Assembly (NCBI GenBank): GCA_047971145.1
Contig: JBKDZL010000075.1
Location: 1 to 6,279 of the forward strand
Direction of reading: 5' to 3'
Length of the DNA stretch: 6,279 bases
DNA from: JBKDZL01 sp047971145
GTDB taxonomy: Bacteria; Bacillota_I; Bacilli_A; Erysipelotrichales; Erysipelotrichaceae
Position numbers and translations under genes: made by a program. Every line of letters begins with the position of its first letter. Within the stretch, counting starts at the first letter, position 1. Under the pieces are notes generated by a model that did no database searches, was not told the origin of the DNA, and saw only the letters and a program-made list of their open reading frames with translations. This document shows, piece by piece, positions 1-5,742 of the stretch.

Positions 1-2
1 AC

Positions 3-278
3 AATCAGTTAATTAGTTTGAAGAATATTAAGGAAATGTCAATAGATAGTCAAATCCAAATGCATGCGATTGGTGAGGTTAAAGCAAAATTTGATATTTT
101 TGATACTGTAGATTATTGCTCTAAATATCAAGATTTAGAGTATTGTGTTACATTTCGTAGTGATAGTATCGCCAAAGTTGAAATAATAACTGATAAACAA
201 CACAAAAAGATCTTTCTATTCTATGATGAGAGTTGTATTTGTTGGGATAAAATACGGGTTGTTATTGACAAAAAATGA
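3..278 (+). CDS. Unrecognised protein, C-terminal part (5' end outside window)
   Basis: The reading frame is open to the left edge, so this is probably the C-terminal ~91 residues of a longer protein. A TTG at 18 and an ATG at 36 are in frame, but neither has a well-spaced Shine-Dalgarno, so I do not accept either as the start. It ends on TGA at 276-278, the only TGA stop among the protein genes here. The visible part looks soluble, with mixed charge, alternating beta-like hydrophobic stretches (VEIIT, IFLFYD, IRVVID) and four cysteines: two nine residues apart (YC...YC) and a CIC pair near the end. No domain or catalytic motif is recognisable. Position before efp and the beta-rich tail would be compatible with the end of a small competence pseudopilin (ComG family), but this is a guess without motif support. 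The efp promoter overlaps its last codons. Confidence 0.6.
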   Translation, partial: NQLISLKNIKEMSIDSQIQMHAIGEVKAKFDIFDTVDYCSKYQDLEYCVTFRSDSIAKVEIITDKQHKKIFLFYDESCICWDKIRVVIDKK

Positions 279-292
279 TATTTCTCTAAAAT
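265..292 (+). promoter_or_regulatory. Probable sigma-A promoter of efp
   Basis: A perfect -35 box TTGACA lies at 265-270 and a -10-like TAAAAT at 287-292, separated by 16 nt. Transcription would start near 299-300, giving a very short leader of about 15 nt that still holds the efp Shine-Dalgarno at 300-305. The -35 box lies within the last codons of the preceding gene. The -10 differs from TATAAT at one position. A TATAAA at 292-297 is too far away (21 nt) to be the partner. Confidence 0.55.
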
Positions 293-314
293 ATAAAAAG
301 AGGAGAACTTGAAT

Positions 315-872
315 ATGGTAACTGCAAATGACATTAAGTCTGGTAACAGCATTATTTATGAAGGAAATATTTATTTAGTTTTAGATAGCCAACATAATAA
401 AACAGCTATGCGCCAAATGATCATCAAAGTAAAAGTGAAGAACATGAGAACTGGATCAACAGTGGAGTTATCTTTTACTGGTGGTGAAAAGGTGGAATTA
501 GCTCATATTGATAAAAAAGAAATGCAATATTTATATGATGCTGGAGCTGCAGTTGTTTTTATGGATACTGATACCTATGAACAAATTGAAATTAACAAAG
601 AAAATTTAGAGTGGGAATTAAACTTCTTAAAAGCCAATGCCATGATTCAAATTCAAATGTATAATGGAGAAATATTAGGAGTTATTCTACCTGATAAAAT
701 GCCTTTGCAAATAGTTGAGTGTGAGCCTGCTGTTAAGGGTGATACTGCTACTAATGCGTTAAAAAATGCGGTTTTAGAAACTGGCCTAAATATAAAAGTG
801 CCAATGTTTATTAACAACGAAGAAGTTGTCTTAGTTTCTACTGCAGATGGTAAATATTCAAGTAGAGCTTAA
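315..872 (+). CDS. efp: Translation elongation factor P (EF-P), atypical tip loop
   Basis: EF-P binds between the P and E sites of stalled ribosomes and promotes peptide bond formation at consecutive prolines. At 185 residues it has the standard family length and the three-domain beta-barrel pattern: N-terminal KOW-like domain (~1-65, with KNMRTGS near 43-49), OB domain (~66-128, with YLYDAG, DTDTYEQIEI and EWELNFL) and C-terminal OB domain (~129-185, with AVKGDTATNALKNAVLETG, the EF-P signature region, and the ending DGKYSSRA). ATG 315 is preferred over the in-frame TTG 309: the Shine-Dalgarno GAGGAG (300-305) is 9 nt from the ATG but only 3 nt from the TTG, and starting at MVTANDIKSG matches the family N-terminus. 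The oddity is the domain I tip loop. Where B. subtilis has HVKPGKG with modified Lys32, an ungapped alignment here gives HNKTAMR, so Met occupies position 32 and Arg 33. The usual lysyl, 5-aminopentanol or rhamnosyl site is therefore absent or shifted. Identity is firm; modification status is open. Confidence 0.96.
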   Translation: MVTANDIKSGNSIIYEGNIYLVLDSQHNKTAMRQMIIKVKVKNMRTGSTVELSFTGGEKVELAHIDKKEMQYLYDAGAAVVFMDTDTYEQIEINKENLEWELNFLKANAMIQIQMYNGEILGVILPDKMPLQIVECEPAVKGDTATNALKNAVLETGLNIKVPMFINNEEVVLVSTADGKYSSRA

Positions 873-885
873 TATTCTAACTTAT

Positions 886-990
886 GTAACTCAGGGCAGG
901 GTTAAATTCCCGACCGGCGGTATACCCCGCGAGTGTGAACTGAATCGGTGAAATTCCGGTGGCGACAGTAAAGTCTGGATGGAAGAGGAC
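886..990 (+). promoter_or_regulatory. FMN (RFN) riboswitch upstream of ribU
   Basis: This FMN-sensing RNA has nearly all the conserved blocks of the RFN element: GGGCAGGG (894-901), TTCCCGACCGGCGGT (907-921), CCCGCGAG (926-933), GGTGAAATTCCGGTG (947-961), CGACAGTA (963-970) and GTCTGGATGG (973-982). Helices visible by eye are P2 GGG/CCC (899-901 with 909-911), P3 GCGG/CCGC (917-920 with 927-930), a TCGG/CCGG stem (945-948 with 956-959) and GAC/GTC (964-966 with 973-975). P1 pairs GU..CUC (886-887, 890-892) with GAG.AC (985-987, 989-990) around a small internal loop. The 3' strand of P1 contains the ribU Shine-Dalgarno (GAGG, 985-988), and no terminator lies before the ribU ATG at 993. FMN binding should therefore hide the ribosome binding site, giving translational rather than transcriptional control. 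One conserved core C (in GGUGCCGAC) is a G here. I found no convincing dedicated promoter, so transcription may come from efp. Confidence 0.96.
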
Positions 991-992
991 AA

Positions 993-1562
993 ATGAATAA
1001 AAGTGTTAAAAGATTAGTTTTTTCAGCGATTATGGTCGCATTAGGAGCAATATTAATGTTCCTAGAATTTCCGATTTTGCCAGTTGCTCCTTGGTTGGCA
1101 ATTGATTTTAGTTTTATTCCAATTTTGATAGTAGCTCTTGCTTATGGCAAAGCTGACGCTTTCTTGGTTACTTTGGCAATAAGTGTTATTCACTTTTTAT
1201 TAAAGGGAGATTTAACAGGTTTGCCAATTGGACAGTTAGCTAATATAATTGCGGTCATGTCTTTCTTAGTAGTTTTTGTTTATTTTAAAAAGAAAGAGAA
1301 AACAATTATTGGTGGTGTTGCAGGGGTTTTATTTGTAACTTTAATATTAGTTGTTGCAAATTATTTTGTAATAACACCATGGTATTTTGATATTTTAGGG
1401 ATGGATCTCACAGAAACAGCAGCAGCGGCAGGATATGATAGTTTTCTTGCTTATGCCGTAGGCGTTATTGGTTTGTTTAATTTAATTAAGTGGACTATTA
1501 TCTCAACTGTGACATTAATAATTAATAAAACTATTGATAAATTTGTTGAAGAAGTAAAATAA
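993..1562 (+). CDS. ribU: Riboflavin ECF transporter S component RibU
   Basis: This integral membrane protein captures riboflavin and works with the shared energising module (EcfT plus the EcfA/A' ATPases, not encoded here) to import it. At 189 residues it matches the usual RibU/FmnP size and is predicted to have six membrane segments, roughly 8-26, 38-52, 55-71, 82-98, 105-127 and 151-177. RibU-type signatures include the loop after helix 1 with FLEFPILP and APWLAIDFS (23-40), GQLAN (80-84), and FNLIKW near the C-terminus, where N163 and K166 match the Asn/Lys spacing of ligand-binding residues known in S. aureus RibU. Helix 1 carries alanines at 12, 16 and 19, similar to the AxxxA motif used to dock EcfT. 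The FMN riboswitch directly upstream independently supports riboflavin specificity. The ATG at 993 follows GAGG by 4 nt. No terminator follows; the next gene has its own promoter overlapping the end region. Confidence 0.95.
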   Translation: MNKSVKRLVFSAIMVALGAILMFLEFPILPVAPWLAIDFSFIPILIVALAYGKADAFLVTLAISVIHFLLKGDLTGLPIGQLANIIAVMSFLVVFVYFKKKEKTIIGGVAGVLFVTLILVVANYFVITPWYFDILGMDLTETAAAAGYDSFLAYAVGVIGLFNLIKWTIISTVTLIINKTIDKFVEEVK

Positions 1563-1573
1563 TTACAGAAAAA

Positions 1574-1582
1574 TGATATAAT
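1574..1582 (+). promoter_or_regulatory. Extended -10 promoter of the four-gene operon
   Basis: TGATATAAT is a perfect extended -10 (TGnTATAAT). No good -35 is present at 16-18 nt upstream (GTAAAA at 1554-1559), which is tolerated by extended -10 promoters. Transcription would begin near 1589, leaving a ~22 nt leader with the Shine-Dalgarno AAAGAGG at 1599-1605, 5 nt before the ATG at 1611. The -10 begins only 12 nt after the ribU stop codon. Confidence 0.6.
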
Positions 1583-1610
1583 TAAAGATAGATAGCAGAA
1601 AGAGGTTATT

Positions 1611-2519
1611 ATGGAGAAATTGTCGAGAACAAAAAGAATTGAAAGATTGAAAGCTGAAATTGCTGAACAAACTACTCAAACAACAGATCAACCAGTTACA
1701 GTAAATGATGTAACAGAAACAGTTGTTAACTCGCCTGTAGAGAAAAAAGATACAGTCAATTTTCAACATGATGACCAAGATTTAGTTAAAAATATTTTAG
1801 ATAAGGCTAAAACAGAAGCTATTAATAGTGGTAACAGAAATGATCATGATACGATACATAATGTAATTGGTAAAATGAAAGAAAGTAACATCATTAAAGG
1901 TGGTGATGCAAAAAGTGATCCTACACCAAATGAAATAAAAAAACAATTTAAATCAGTTAATGACAAAACAGATGATTTATCTAAGGTAATAAGCGATATA
2001 AATAATAAGGATGTAAATGATTTAAATCAAGCTGCTGATGATATTAAAACTGCTATAGAAGAAGATCAGGATACTGACTATAATGAGAAATTAGAAGTAG
2101 AAGATGTAGTTGATGATACTACTGAAAATTTAGAACCTACAGAAACTGTTGAAACTAGTGATGAGCAATCAGAAAGTGGAAGTGAAGTTGTAGAATCTAA
2201 GACAATTGATGAGATTGATGATGATGGAAATGTAGATGAAGTTGATATTAAATTAGATCAGGCTCTTCAAAAGAAAATTGTCGAAGAAACTCAACAGTTA
2301 CAATTGCGAGTGAATCAATACGAAGAGGAATTAGAGGGTGTTAGTGGCAATGTTTCTTATACTAGCAGAATACTTAATATAATTCTTATTATCTTTATTT
2401 TGATATTAGTAGTAGTAATTGGATTAGTAATCACTTGGATTTTAAATAATGCAAATATTATTGCGCTTCCTAGTGAGAACTTATTGGTAATATTGAATAA
2501 TTTTCCAGGATTAATTTAA
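1611..2519 (+). CDS. Acidic tail-anchored membrane protein, function unknown
   Basis: I do not recognise this 302-residue protein. It starts with a short basic segment (SRTKRIERLK, 5-14), followed by ~200 residues of low-complexity, polar and strongly acidic sequence rich in D, E, T, N and V with no recognisable fold (most acidic at ~150-217, for example DEIDDDGNVDEVD). A likely coiled coil follows at ~213-243 (ALQKKIVEETQQLQLRVNQY), then one very hydrophobic membrane helix at ~254-278 and a 24-residue tail. There is no signal peptide, so the long part is probably cytosolic and the tail outside. It is the first gene of the operon and overlaps cmk by 1 nt (TAATG). In many Bacilli a LysM protein (EbpS/YpbE type: acidic cytosolic part, one membrane helix, external LysM) is encoded near cmk. 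This protein shares the first two elements but has no LysM domain. Homology to that family is inference only; a division, cell-shape or scaffold role is conceivable but not shown. Confidence 0.85.
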   Translation: MEKLSRTKRIERLKAEIAEQTTQTTDQPVTVNDVTETVVNSPVEKKDTVNFQHDDQDLVKNILDKAKTEAINSGNRNDHDTIHNVIGKMKESNIIKGGDAKSDPTPNEIKKQFKSVNDKTDDLSKVISDINNKDVNDLNQAADDIKTAIEEDQDTDYNEKLEVEDVVDDTTENLEPTETVETSDEQSESGSEVVESKTIDEIDDDGNVDEVDIKLDQALQKKIVEETQQLQLRVNQYEEELEGVSGNVSYTSRILNIILIIFILILVVVIGLVITWILNNANIIALPSENLLVILNNFPGLI

Positions 2520-3184
2520 TGAAAATTAATATCGCTATTGATGGACCTAGTGCTGCTGGTAAGTCAACTATTTCTAAAAGAGTTGCTTCAGAGCTGGGGT
2601 ATCGTTATTTGGATACAGGTGCCATGTATCGCTGTGTAGCTTTAAAGGTTTATCAAAACAAGTTAAATGCTAAAGATGAAGAAGCAATTATGAATATCTT
2701 AGCTGATACTAAAATTGAATTTGGCTTATCAGAAACAATATATTTAGATGGCGTAGATGTTAGTGAGGAAATTCGGAAACATGAAATTTCTTTTCTGGCA
2801 TCTACGGTTTCTTTGTTACCGCAGGTAAGGTTAGATTTAGTTCAAAGACAGAGAAAAATTGCTCGCTTGCAACCGGGTATTGTTATGGATGGCAGAGATA
2901 TCGGTTCGGTAGTTTTAAAAGATGAAGCGCAATTAAAAATATTTTTAACTGCAGATAGTCATACCAGAGCGCAAAGAAGATATGATGAGTTATACAAAAA
3001 AAATCTTGATCTTGAATTTGATGAGGTTTTAGATCAGATGAAAAAAAGAGATCTACAAGATAGTAGTCGTAAAACTTCACCACTAATAAAAGTAGCTGAA
3101 GCTTATGAGATAGATAGCTCTAAATTGAGTATTGAAGAAGTGGTTAATAAGATAGTTAAATTAGCTAAAGAAAAGGGGGCATAA
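2519..3184 (+). CDS. cmk: Cytidylate (CMP/dCMP) kinase
   Basis: This cytosolic enzyme phosphorylates CMP and dCMP with ATP, giving CDP/dCDP for nucleic acid and phospholipid precursor supply and for recycling CMP from RNA turnover. At 221 residues it has standard bacterial length. Visible motifs in order: Walker A GPSAAGKST (9-17), DTGAMYR (32-38) for nucleotide positioning, VSEEIR (81-86) in the CMP-binding region, MDGRDIG (123-129), lid arginines in TRAQRRYDEL (149-158), and RDLQDSSRKTSPL (177-189), a highly conserved Cmk segment, followed by an Asp/Ser C-terminal helix (IDSSKLS). The ATG at 2519 overlaps the preceding TAA by one base, with AGGA at 2507-2510 as a modest Shine-Dalgarno 8 nt upstream, so translational coupling to the upstream gene is likely. 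It is followed immediately by der, with no base between stop and start. The rpsA gene often found between cmk and der in lactobacilli is absent here. Confidence 0.97.
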   Translation: MKINIAIDGPSAAGKSTISKRVASELGYRYLDTGAMYRCVALKVYQNKLNAKDEEAIMNILADTKIEFGLSETIYLDGVDVSEEIRKHEISFLASTVSLLPQVRLDLVQRQRKIARLQPGIVMDGRDIGSVVLKDEAQLKIFLTADSHTRAQRRYDELYKKNLDLEFDEVLDQMKKRDLQDSSRKTSPLIKVAEAYEIDSSKLSIEEVVNKIVKLAKEKGA

Positions 3185-4495
3185 ATGATTGCGGGAGTTG
3201 TGGCGATTGTGGGGAGACCTAATGTAGGTAAATCAACTATTTTTAATAGATTATTAGGGGAAAGACAAGCGATAGTCTTTGATACTCCAGGTGTTACTAG
3301 AGATAGAATTTATGGCAAAGGTGAATGGTTAACTAATAATTTTAGAGTTATTGATACAGGTGGCATTCAAATTGCAGATCAGCCTTTTCAAAAAGAAATA
3401 AGAATGCAAGTTGATATTGCGATTGAAGAAGCTGATGTTATTTTATTTTTAGTTAATGGTCAAGAAGGCTTAACTGATGATGATCATTTTATAGCCAGAT
3501 TATTATACAAGTGTAATAAACCGGTAGTATTGGCAGTTAATAAAATTGATGATGGTGTTTTTATTAATAATATTTATGAATTTTATACTTTGGGTTTAGG
3601 TGATCCAATTGCGGTTTCGGGAAGTCATGGTATTGGTGTTGGTGATGTTTTAGATCGATTAGTAGAAAACTTTCCTCAAAAAAATAAAAAAGATTATGAG
3701 GGGATGATTCAGTTTGCTATTATTGGTAGGCCAAATGTTGGTAAATCTTCTTTAGTTAATGCAATTTTAAATGAGGATAGAGTAATTGTTTCAAATATTG
3801 AGGGAACCACTAGGGATTCAATTGATACAGTTTTTAAAGTTGATGGTGATAATTATGTTGTTGTTGATACTGCAGGTATTCGTAAGCGGGGAAAAGTATA
3901 TGAAAAAATAGAAAAATATTCTGTACTTAGAGCTATGCGTGCCATTGAGAAAGCTGATGTTGTTTTAATTGTTTTAGATGGTGAGAGAGGAATTGTTGAG
4001 CAGGATAAGCATGTTGCGGGTTATGCATCTGAGGCAGGTAAAGGTGTGATCATTATTTATAATAAATGGGATACTATTGAAAAAGATGATAAAACAATGC
4101 ATTTAATAAGTGAGCAAATCCGTGAGGAGTTTCAATTTTTGTCTTATGCACCTATTATCTTTACTTCAGCCTTGAATAAAAGCAGGACTCATTTGTTATT
4201 GCCATTAATAAAAGATATTTATCAAGCTACTCAGCTTAGAATTGCAACCAGTGTTTTAAATGAAGTAATTATGGATGCTCAAACTATTACACCTCCACCT
4301 ACTCATAATGGTAAGAGGTTAAAAATTTATTATGCTTCTCAAGTGGCGATTAGTCCAACAACAATTATTTTATTTGTTAATAACCCTGAATTGTTGCATT
4401 TTAGTTATCAGCGTTATTTGGAAAATAGGCTAAGAGAATCATTTAATTTTGAGGGGATACCTTTAAAGATTCTAGCGAGAGCCAAAGGAGATTAA
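3185..4495 (+). CDS. der: Ribosome-assembly GTPase Der (EngA)
   Basis: Der is an essential GTPase with two tandem G domains and a KH-like domain that binds and matures the 50S ribosomal subunit. The 436 residues match the family exactly. First G domain: G1 GRPNVGKST (10-18), G2 TPGVTRD (34-40), G3 DTGG (57-60), G4 NKID (119-122) and G5 around SGSHG (145-149). Second G domain: G1 GRPNVGKSS (181-189), GTTRD (207-211), G3 DTAG (228-231) followed by the conserved IRKRGK (232-237), G4 NKWD (293-296) and TSAL (327-330). The KH-like C-terminal domain spans ~353-436 and includes PPPTHNGKRLKIYYASQ (370-386), a typical Der stretch. The start has a strong AGGGGG Shine-Dalgarno (3174-3179), 5 nt upstream and inside the end of cmk. 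All GTP-binding motifs are intact. The order cmk-der-gpsA is known in many Bacillota and fits growth-linked co-expression. Confidence 0.98.
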   Translation: MIAGVVAIVGRPNVGKSTIFNRLLGERQAIVFDTPGVTRDRIYGKGEWLTNNFRVIDTGGIQIADQPFQKEIRMQVDIAIEEADVILFLVNGQEGLTDDDHFIARLLYKCNKPVVLAVNKIDDGVFINNIYEFYTLGLGDPIAVSGSHGIGVGDVLDRLVENFPQKNKKDYEGMIQFAIIGRPNVGKSSLVNAILNEDRVIVSNIEGTTRDSIDTVFKVDGDNYVVVDTAGIRKRGKVYEKIEKYSVLRAMRAIEKADVVLIVLDGERGIVEQDKHVAGYASEAGKGVIIIYNKWDTIEKDDKTMHLISEQIREEFQFLSYAPIIFTSALNKSRTHLLLPLIKDIYQATQLRIATSVLNEVIMDAQTITPPPTHNGKRLKIYYASQVAISPTTIILFVNNPELLHFSYQRYLENRLRESFNFEGIPLKILARAKGD

Positions 4496-4496
4496 G

Positions 4497-5492
4497 ATGA
4501 GAGTTGTTGTGATTGGTAGTGGTAGTTGGGGTACAGCCTTAGCTCAAGTATTATTTGATAACAAAGTAGAAGTTAAGTTATATGCTGTTAATAATGAAGA
4601 AATTGTTGATATTAACAAATACCATGAAAATAGCAAGTACTTTCCTGGGGTAAAATTACCTATTGGTTTAGAGGCTACTAATGATTTGAATATTGTGATT
4701 GATGCTGATGTTATAGTAATAAGTGTGCCATCAGTAGCGCTTGCCAGTGTTTGTGAGAGCCTTAATAAAATTATCAGTAAGCCGGCGGTAGTTGTTAATA
4801 CTGCTAAAGGTTTTCATCCAGATACTCACCAAAGACTATCTGAGGTTATTAACTCAACCATTGATAAGGAAAAATTATTTGGTGTTGTTAGTTTGCTTGG
4901 ACCATCACATGCAGAAGAGGTTATTATTAGAAGCCTAACGGCAGTTAATGCGGTTAGTGACAATGAGGAGGCTTCTAAGATTGTTCAGAATATCTTTTCT
5001 AATGGTTACTTAAGGGTTTATCGATCTAATGATGTAATTGGCTCAGAAATTGGTGTTGCCTTAAAAAATATCATGGCGATTGCTAGTGGTATTTTGTCAG
5101 GATTAGGATTAGATGGCGATAATGCTAAGGCAGCATTAATGACTAGAGGTTTAGCTGAAATGGTCCGTTATGGTTTATCAGCTGGTGGTAAGTTAGAAAC
5201 TTTCTTAGGTTTAACAGGGATTGGTGATTTAATTGTTACTTGTACTTCAAAACATTCTAGAAACTATCAAGCTGGTTATGTGATTGGTAATGATAATGGT
5301 TCAGAAAATTTTTGGCGCAATAATAGTAAAACTGTTGAAGGCGTAAGAGCTTGTAAAATTGTTTACGAGGATGCCATCAAGAATAAAATTGAAATGCCAA
5401 TCGTTGAAGAAGTGTACAATATTCTATATTTAGGAAAAAAACCTCTAGATAGTGTAGAAAATTTAATGAATAGAGAATTAAAATCAGAATAA
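4497..5492 (+). CDS. gpsA: NAD(P)H-dependent glycerol-3-phosphate dehydrogenase
   Basis: GpsA reduces dihydroxyacetone phosphate to sn-glycerol-3-phosphate, the backbone for membrane phospholipids and a precursor for glycerol-based wall polymers; it acts in the cytosol. The 331 residues fit the family. The N-terminal Rossmann domain shows GSGSWGTALA (7-16) for the dinucleotide, ISVPS (75-79) and NTAKG (101-105) with the conserved active-site lysine K104. The C-terminal helical domain has LGPSHAEEV (134-142), VALKNIMAIASG (187-198) with catalytic K190, the GIGDLIVTCTSKHSRN stretch (241-256) holding substrate-binding Asp, Arg and Asn, and EGVRA (281-285). The start ATG at 4497 lies one base after the der stop, with a strong AAAGGAG (4484-4490) 6 nt upstream. 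It is the last gene of the operon; a hairpin terminator follows 8 nt after its TAA. No truncation or missing key residue was seen. Confidence 0.97.
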   Translation: MRVVVIGSGSWGTALAQVLFDNKVEVKLYAVNNEEIVDINKYHENSKYFPGVKLPIGLEATNDLNIVIDADVIVISVPSVALASVCESLNKIISKPAVVVNTAKGFHPDTHQRLSEVINSTIDKEKLFGVVSLLGPSHAEEVIIRSLTAVNAVSDNEEASKIVQNIFSNGYLRVYRSNDVIGSEIGVALKNIMAIASGILSGLGLDGDNAKAALMTRGLAEMVRYGLSAGGKLETFLGLTGIGDLIVTCTSKHSRNYQAGYVIGNDNGSENFWRNNSKTVEGVRACKIVYEDAIKNKIEMPIVEEVYNILYLGKKPLDSVENLMNRELKSE

Positions 5493-5500
5493 TAATAGTG

Positions 5501-5528
5501 AAAAGCTCAATAATAATGGGCTTTTTTT
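5501..5528 (+). terminator. Rho-independent terminator after gpsA
   Basis: An AAAAGCTC arm (5501-5508) pairs with GGGCTTTT (5518-5525), giving 8 pairs including one U-G wobble, across a 9 nt AT-only loop. The 3' arm runs into a T tract (5522-5528). It closes the four-gene operon and separates it from the rRNA promoter. Confidence 0.88.
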
Positions 5529-5540
5529 AATGCTTTCATC

Positions 5541-5578
5541 AAAAAATATTAAAAAAGTAAAAAAAATGCATCTTTTTG
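5541..5578 (+). promoter_or_regulatory. UP-element-like A-tract region of the rRNA promoter
   Basis: Three A runs (5541-5546, 5551-5556, 5559-5566) and a T run (5573-5577) lie directly upstream of the -35 box. Such A/T tracts at rRNA promoters are known to bind the RNA polymerase alpha C-terminal domains. The first two tracts start 10 nt apart, close to one helical turn. In such an AT-rich genome part of this could be background. Confidence 0.5.
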
Positions 5579-5607
5579 TTGACACCTATTACTAAGAGTG
5601 ATATTAT
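5579..5607 (+). promoter_or_regulatory. rRNA operon promoter
   Basis: A perfect TTGACA (5579-5584) and TATTAT (5602-5607, one mismatch) are separated by the ideal 17 nt. Transcription should start around 5613-5615, about 145 nt before the mature 16S end, consistent with rRNA leaders. It is the best-matching two-box promoter in the window. Only one promoter is seen, whereas B. subtilis rRNA operons often have two in tandem. Confidence 0.85.
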
Positions 5608-5637
5608 ATACAAGCACCACAAAAAAGCGGTGTAAAA

Positions 5638-5652
5638 TGATCTTTGAAAACT
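5638..5652 (+). promoter_or_regulatory. boxA antitermination motif in the rRNA leader
   Basis: TGATCTTTGAAAACT closely resembles the Bacillus rRNA boxA motif (TGTTCTTTGAAAACT), the RNA site bound by NusB-NusE (S10) that lets RNA polymerase transcribe untranslated rRNA without early termination. It sits ~25 nt after the predicted start and ~108 nt before 16S, as in other Firmicutes leaders. Confidence 0.75.
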
Positions 5653-5670
5653 GAACATGAATCACGTCAA

Positions 5671-5695
5671 TTCACACACTAAAATTTAGTGTGAA
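5671..5695 (+). repeat. Leader hairpin 1 (inverted repeat)
   Basis: CACACTAA (5675-5682) pairs with TTAGTGTG (5686-5693) over a 3 nt loop; a 2 nt bulge and a TT/AA pair extend the stem to 5671 and 5695. It lacks a T tract, so it is not a terminator. It is likely structural or part of rRNA precursor folding. ACGTCA occurs just before it (5664-5669) and again after it (5712-5717). Confidence 0.6.
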
Positions 5696-5720
5696 GGAAA
5701 ACAAAAAAATAACGTCAGAA

Positions 5721-5742
5721 ACATTTTAATTTATTAAAATGT
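5721..5742 (+). repeat. Leader hairpin 2 (perfect inverted repeat)
   Basis: ACATTTTAAT (5721-5730) is the exact reverse complement of ATTAAAATGT (5733-5742), giving 9 pairs around a TTTA loop, 18 nt before the predicted 16S 5' end. It may mark the 5' processing region, but the matching sequence beyond the 3' end of 16S, needed for the classic RNase III stalk, lies outside the window. The stem is very AT-rich and probably weak. Confidence 0.55.

Noticed and set aside
309..314. In-frame TTG as an earlier efp start
   Set aside because: Only 3 nt separate it from the Shine-Dalgarno, while ATG 315 has a 9 nt spacing and matches the family N-terminus.
826..875. Possible ribU promoter (TTGTCT with TAAATA, or TAATAT at 870)
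   Set aside because: Spacing of 19 nt and weak boxes, or no -35 at all; not distinguishable from background in AT-rich sequence.
1563..1778. Reverse-strand open frame of 71 codons
   Set aside because: It lies antisense to the promoter and start of the acidic membrane protein, and its composition (Phe, Cys, Asn runs) is that of a complementary shadow.
2883..3083. Reverse-strand open frame of 66 codons
   Set aside because: It is antisense within cmk, a certain gene, and has no ribosome binding site or recognisable product.
5615..5632. CACC/GGTG hairpin at the start of the rRNA leader
   Set aside because: Only four pairs over a 10 nt loop; too weak to call.
5671..5742. Leader inverted repeats as terminators or operators
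   Set aside because: Neither is followed by a T tract, and both lie inside the rRNA transcript where boxA favours read-through.
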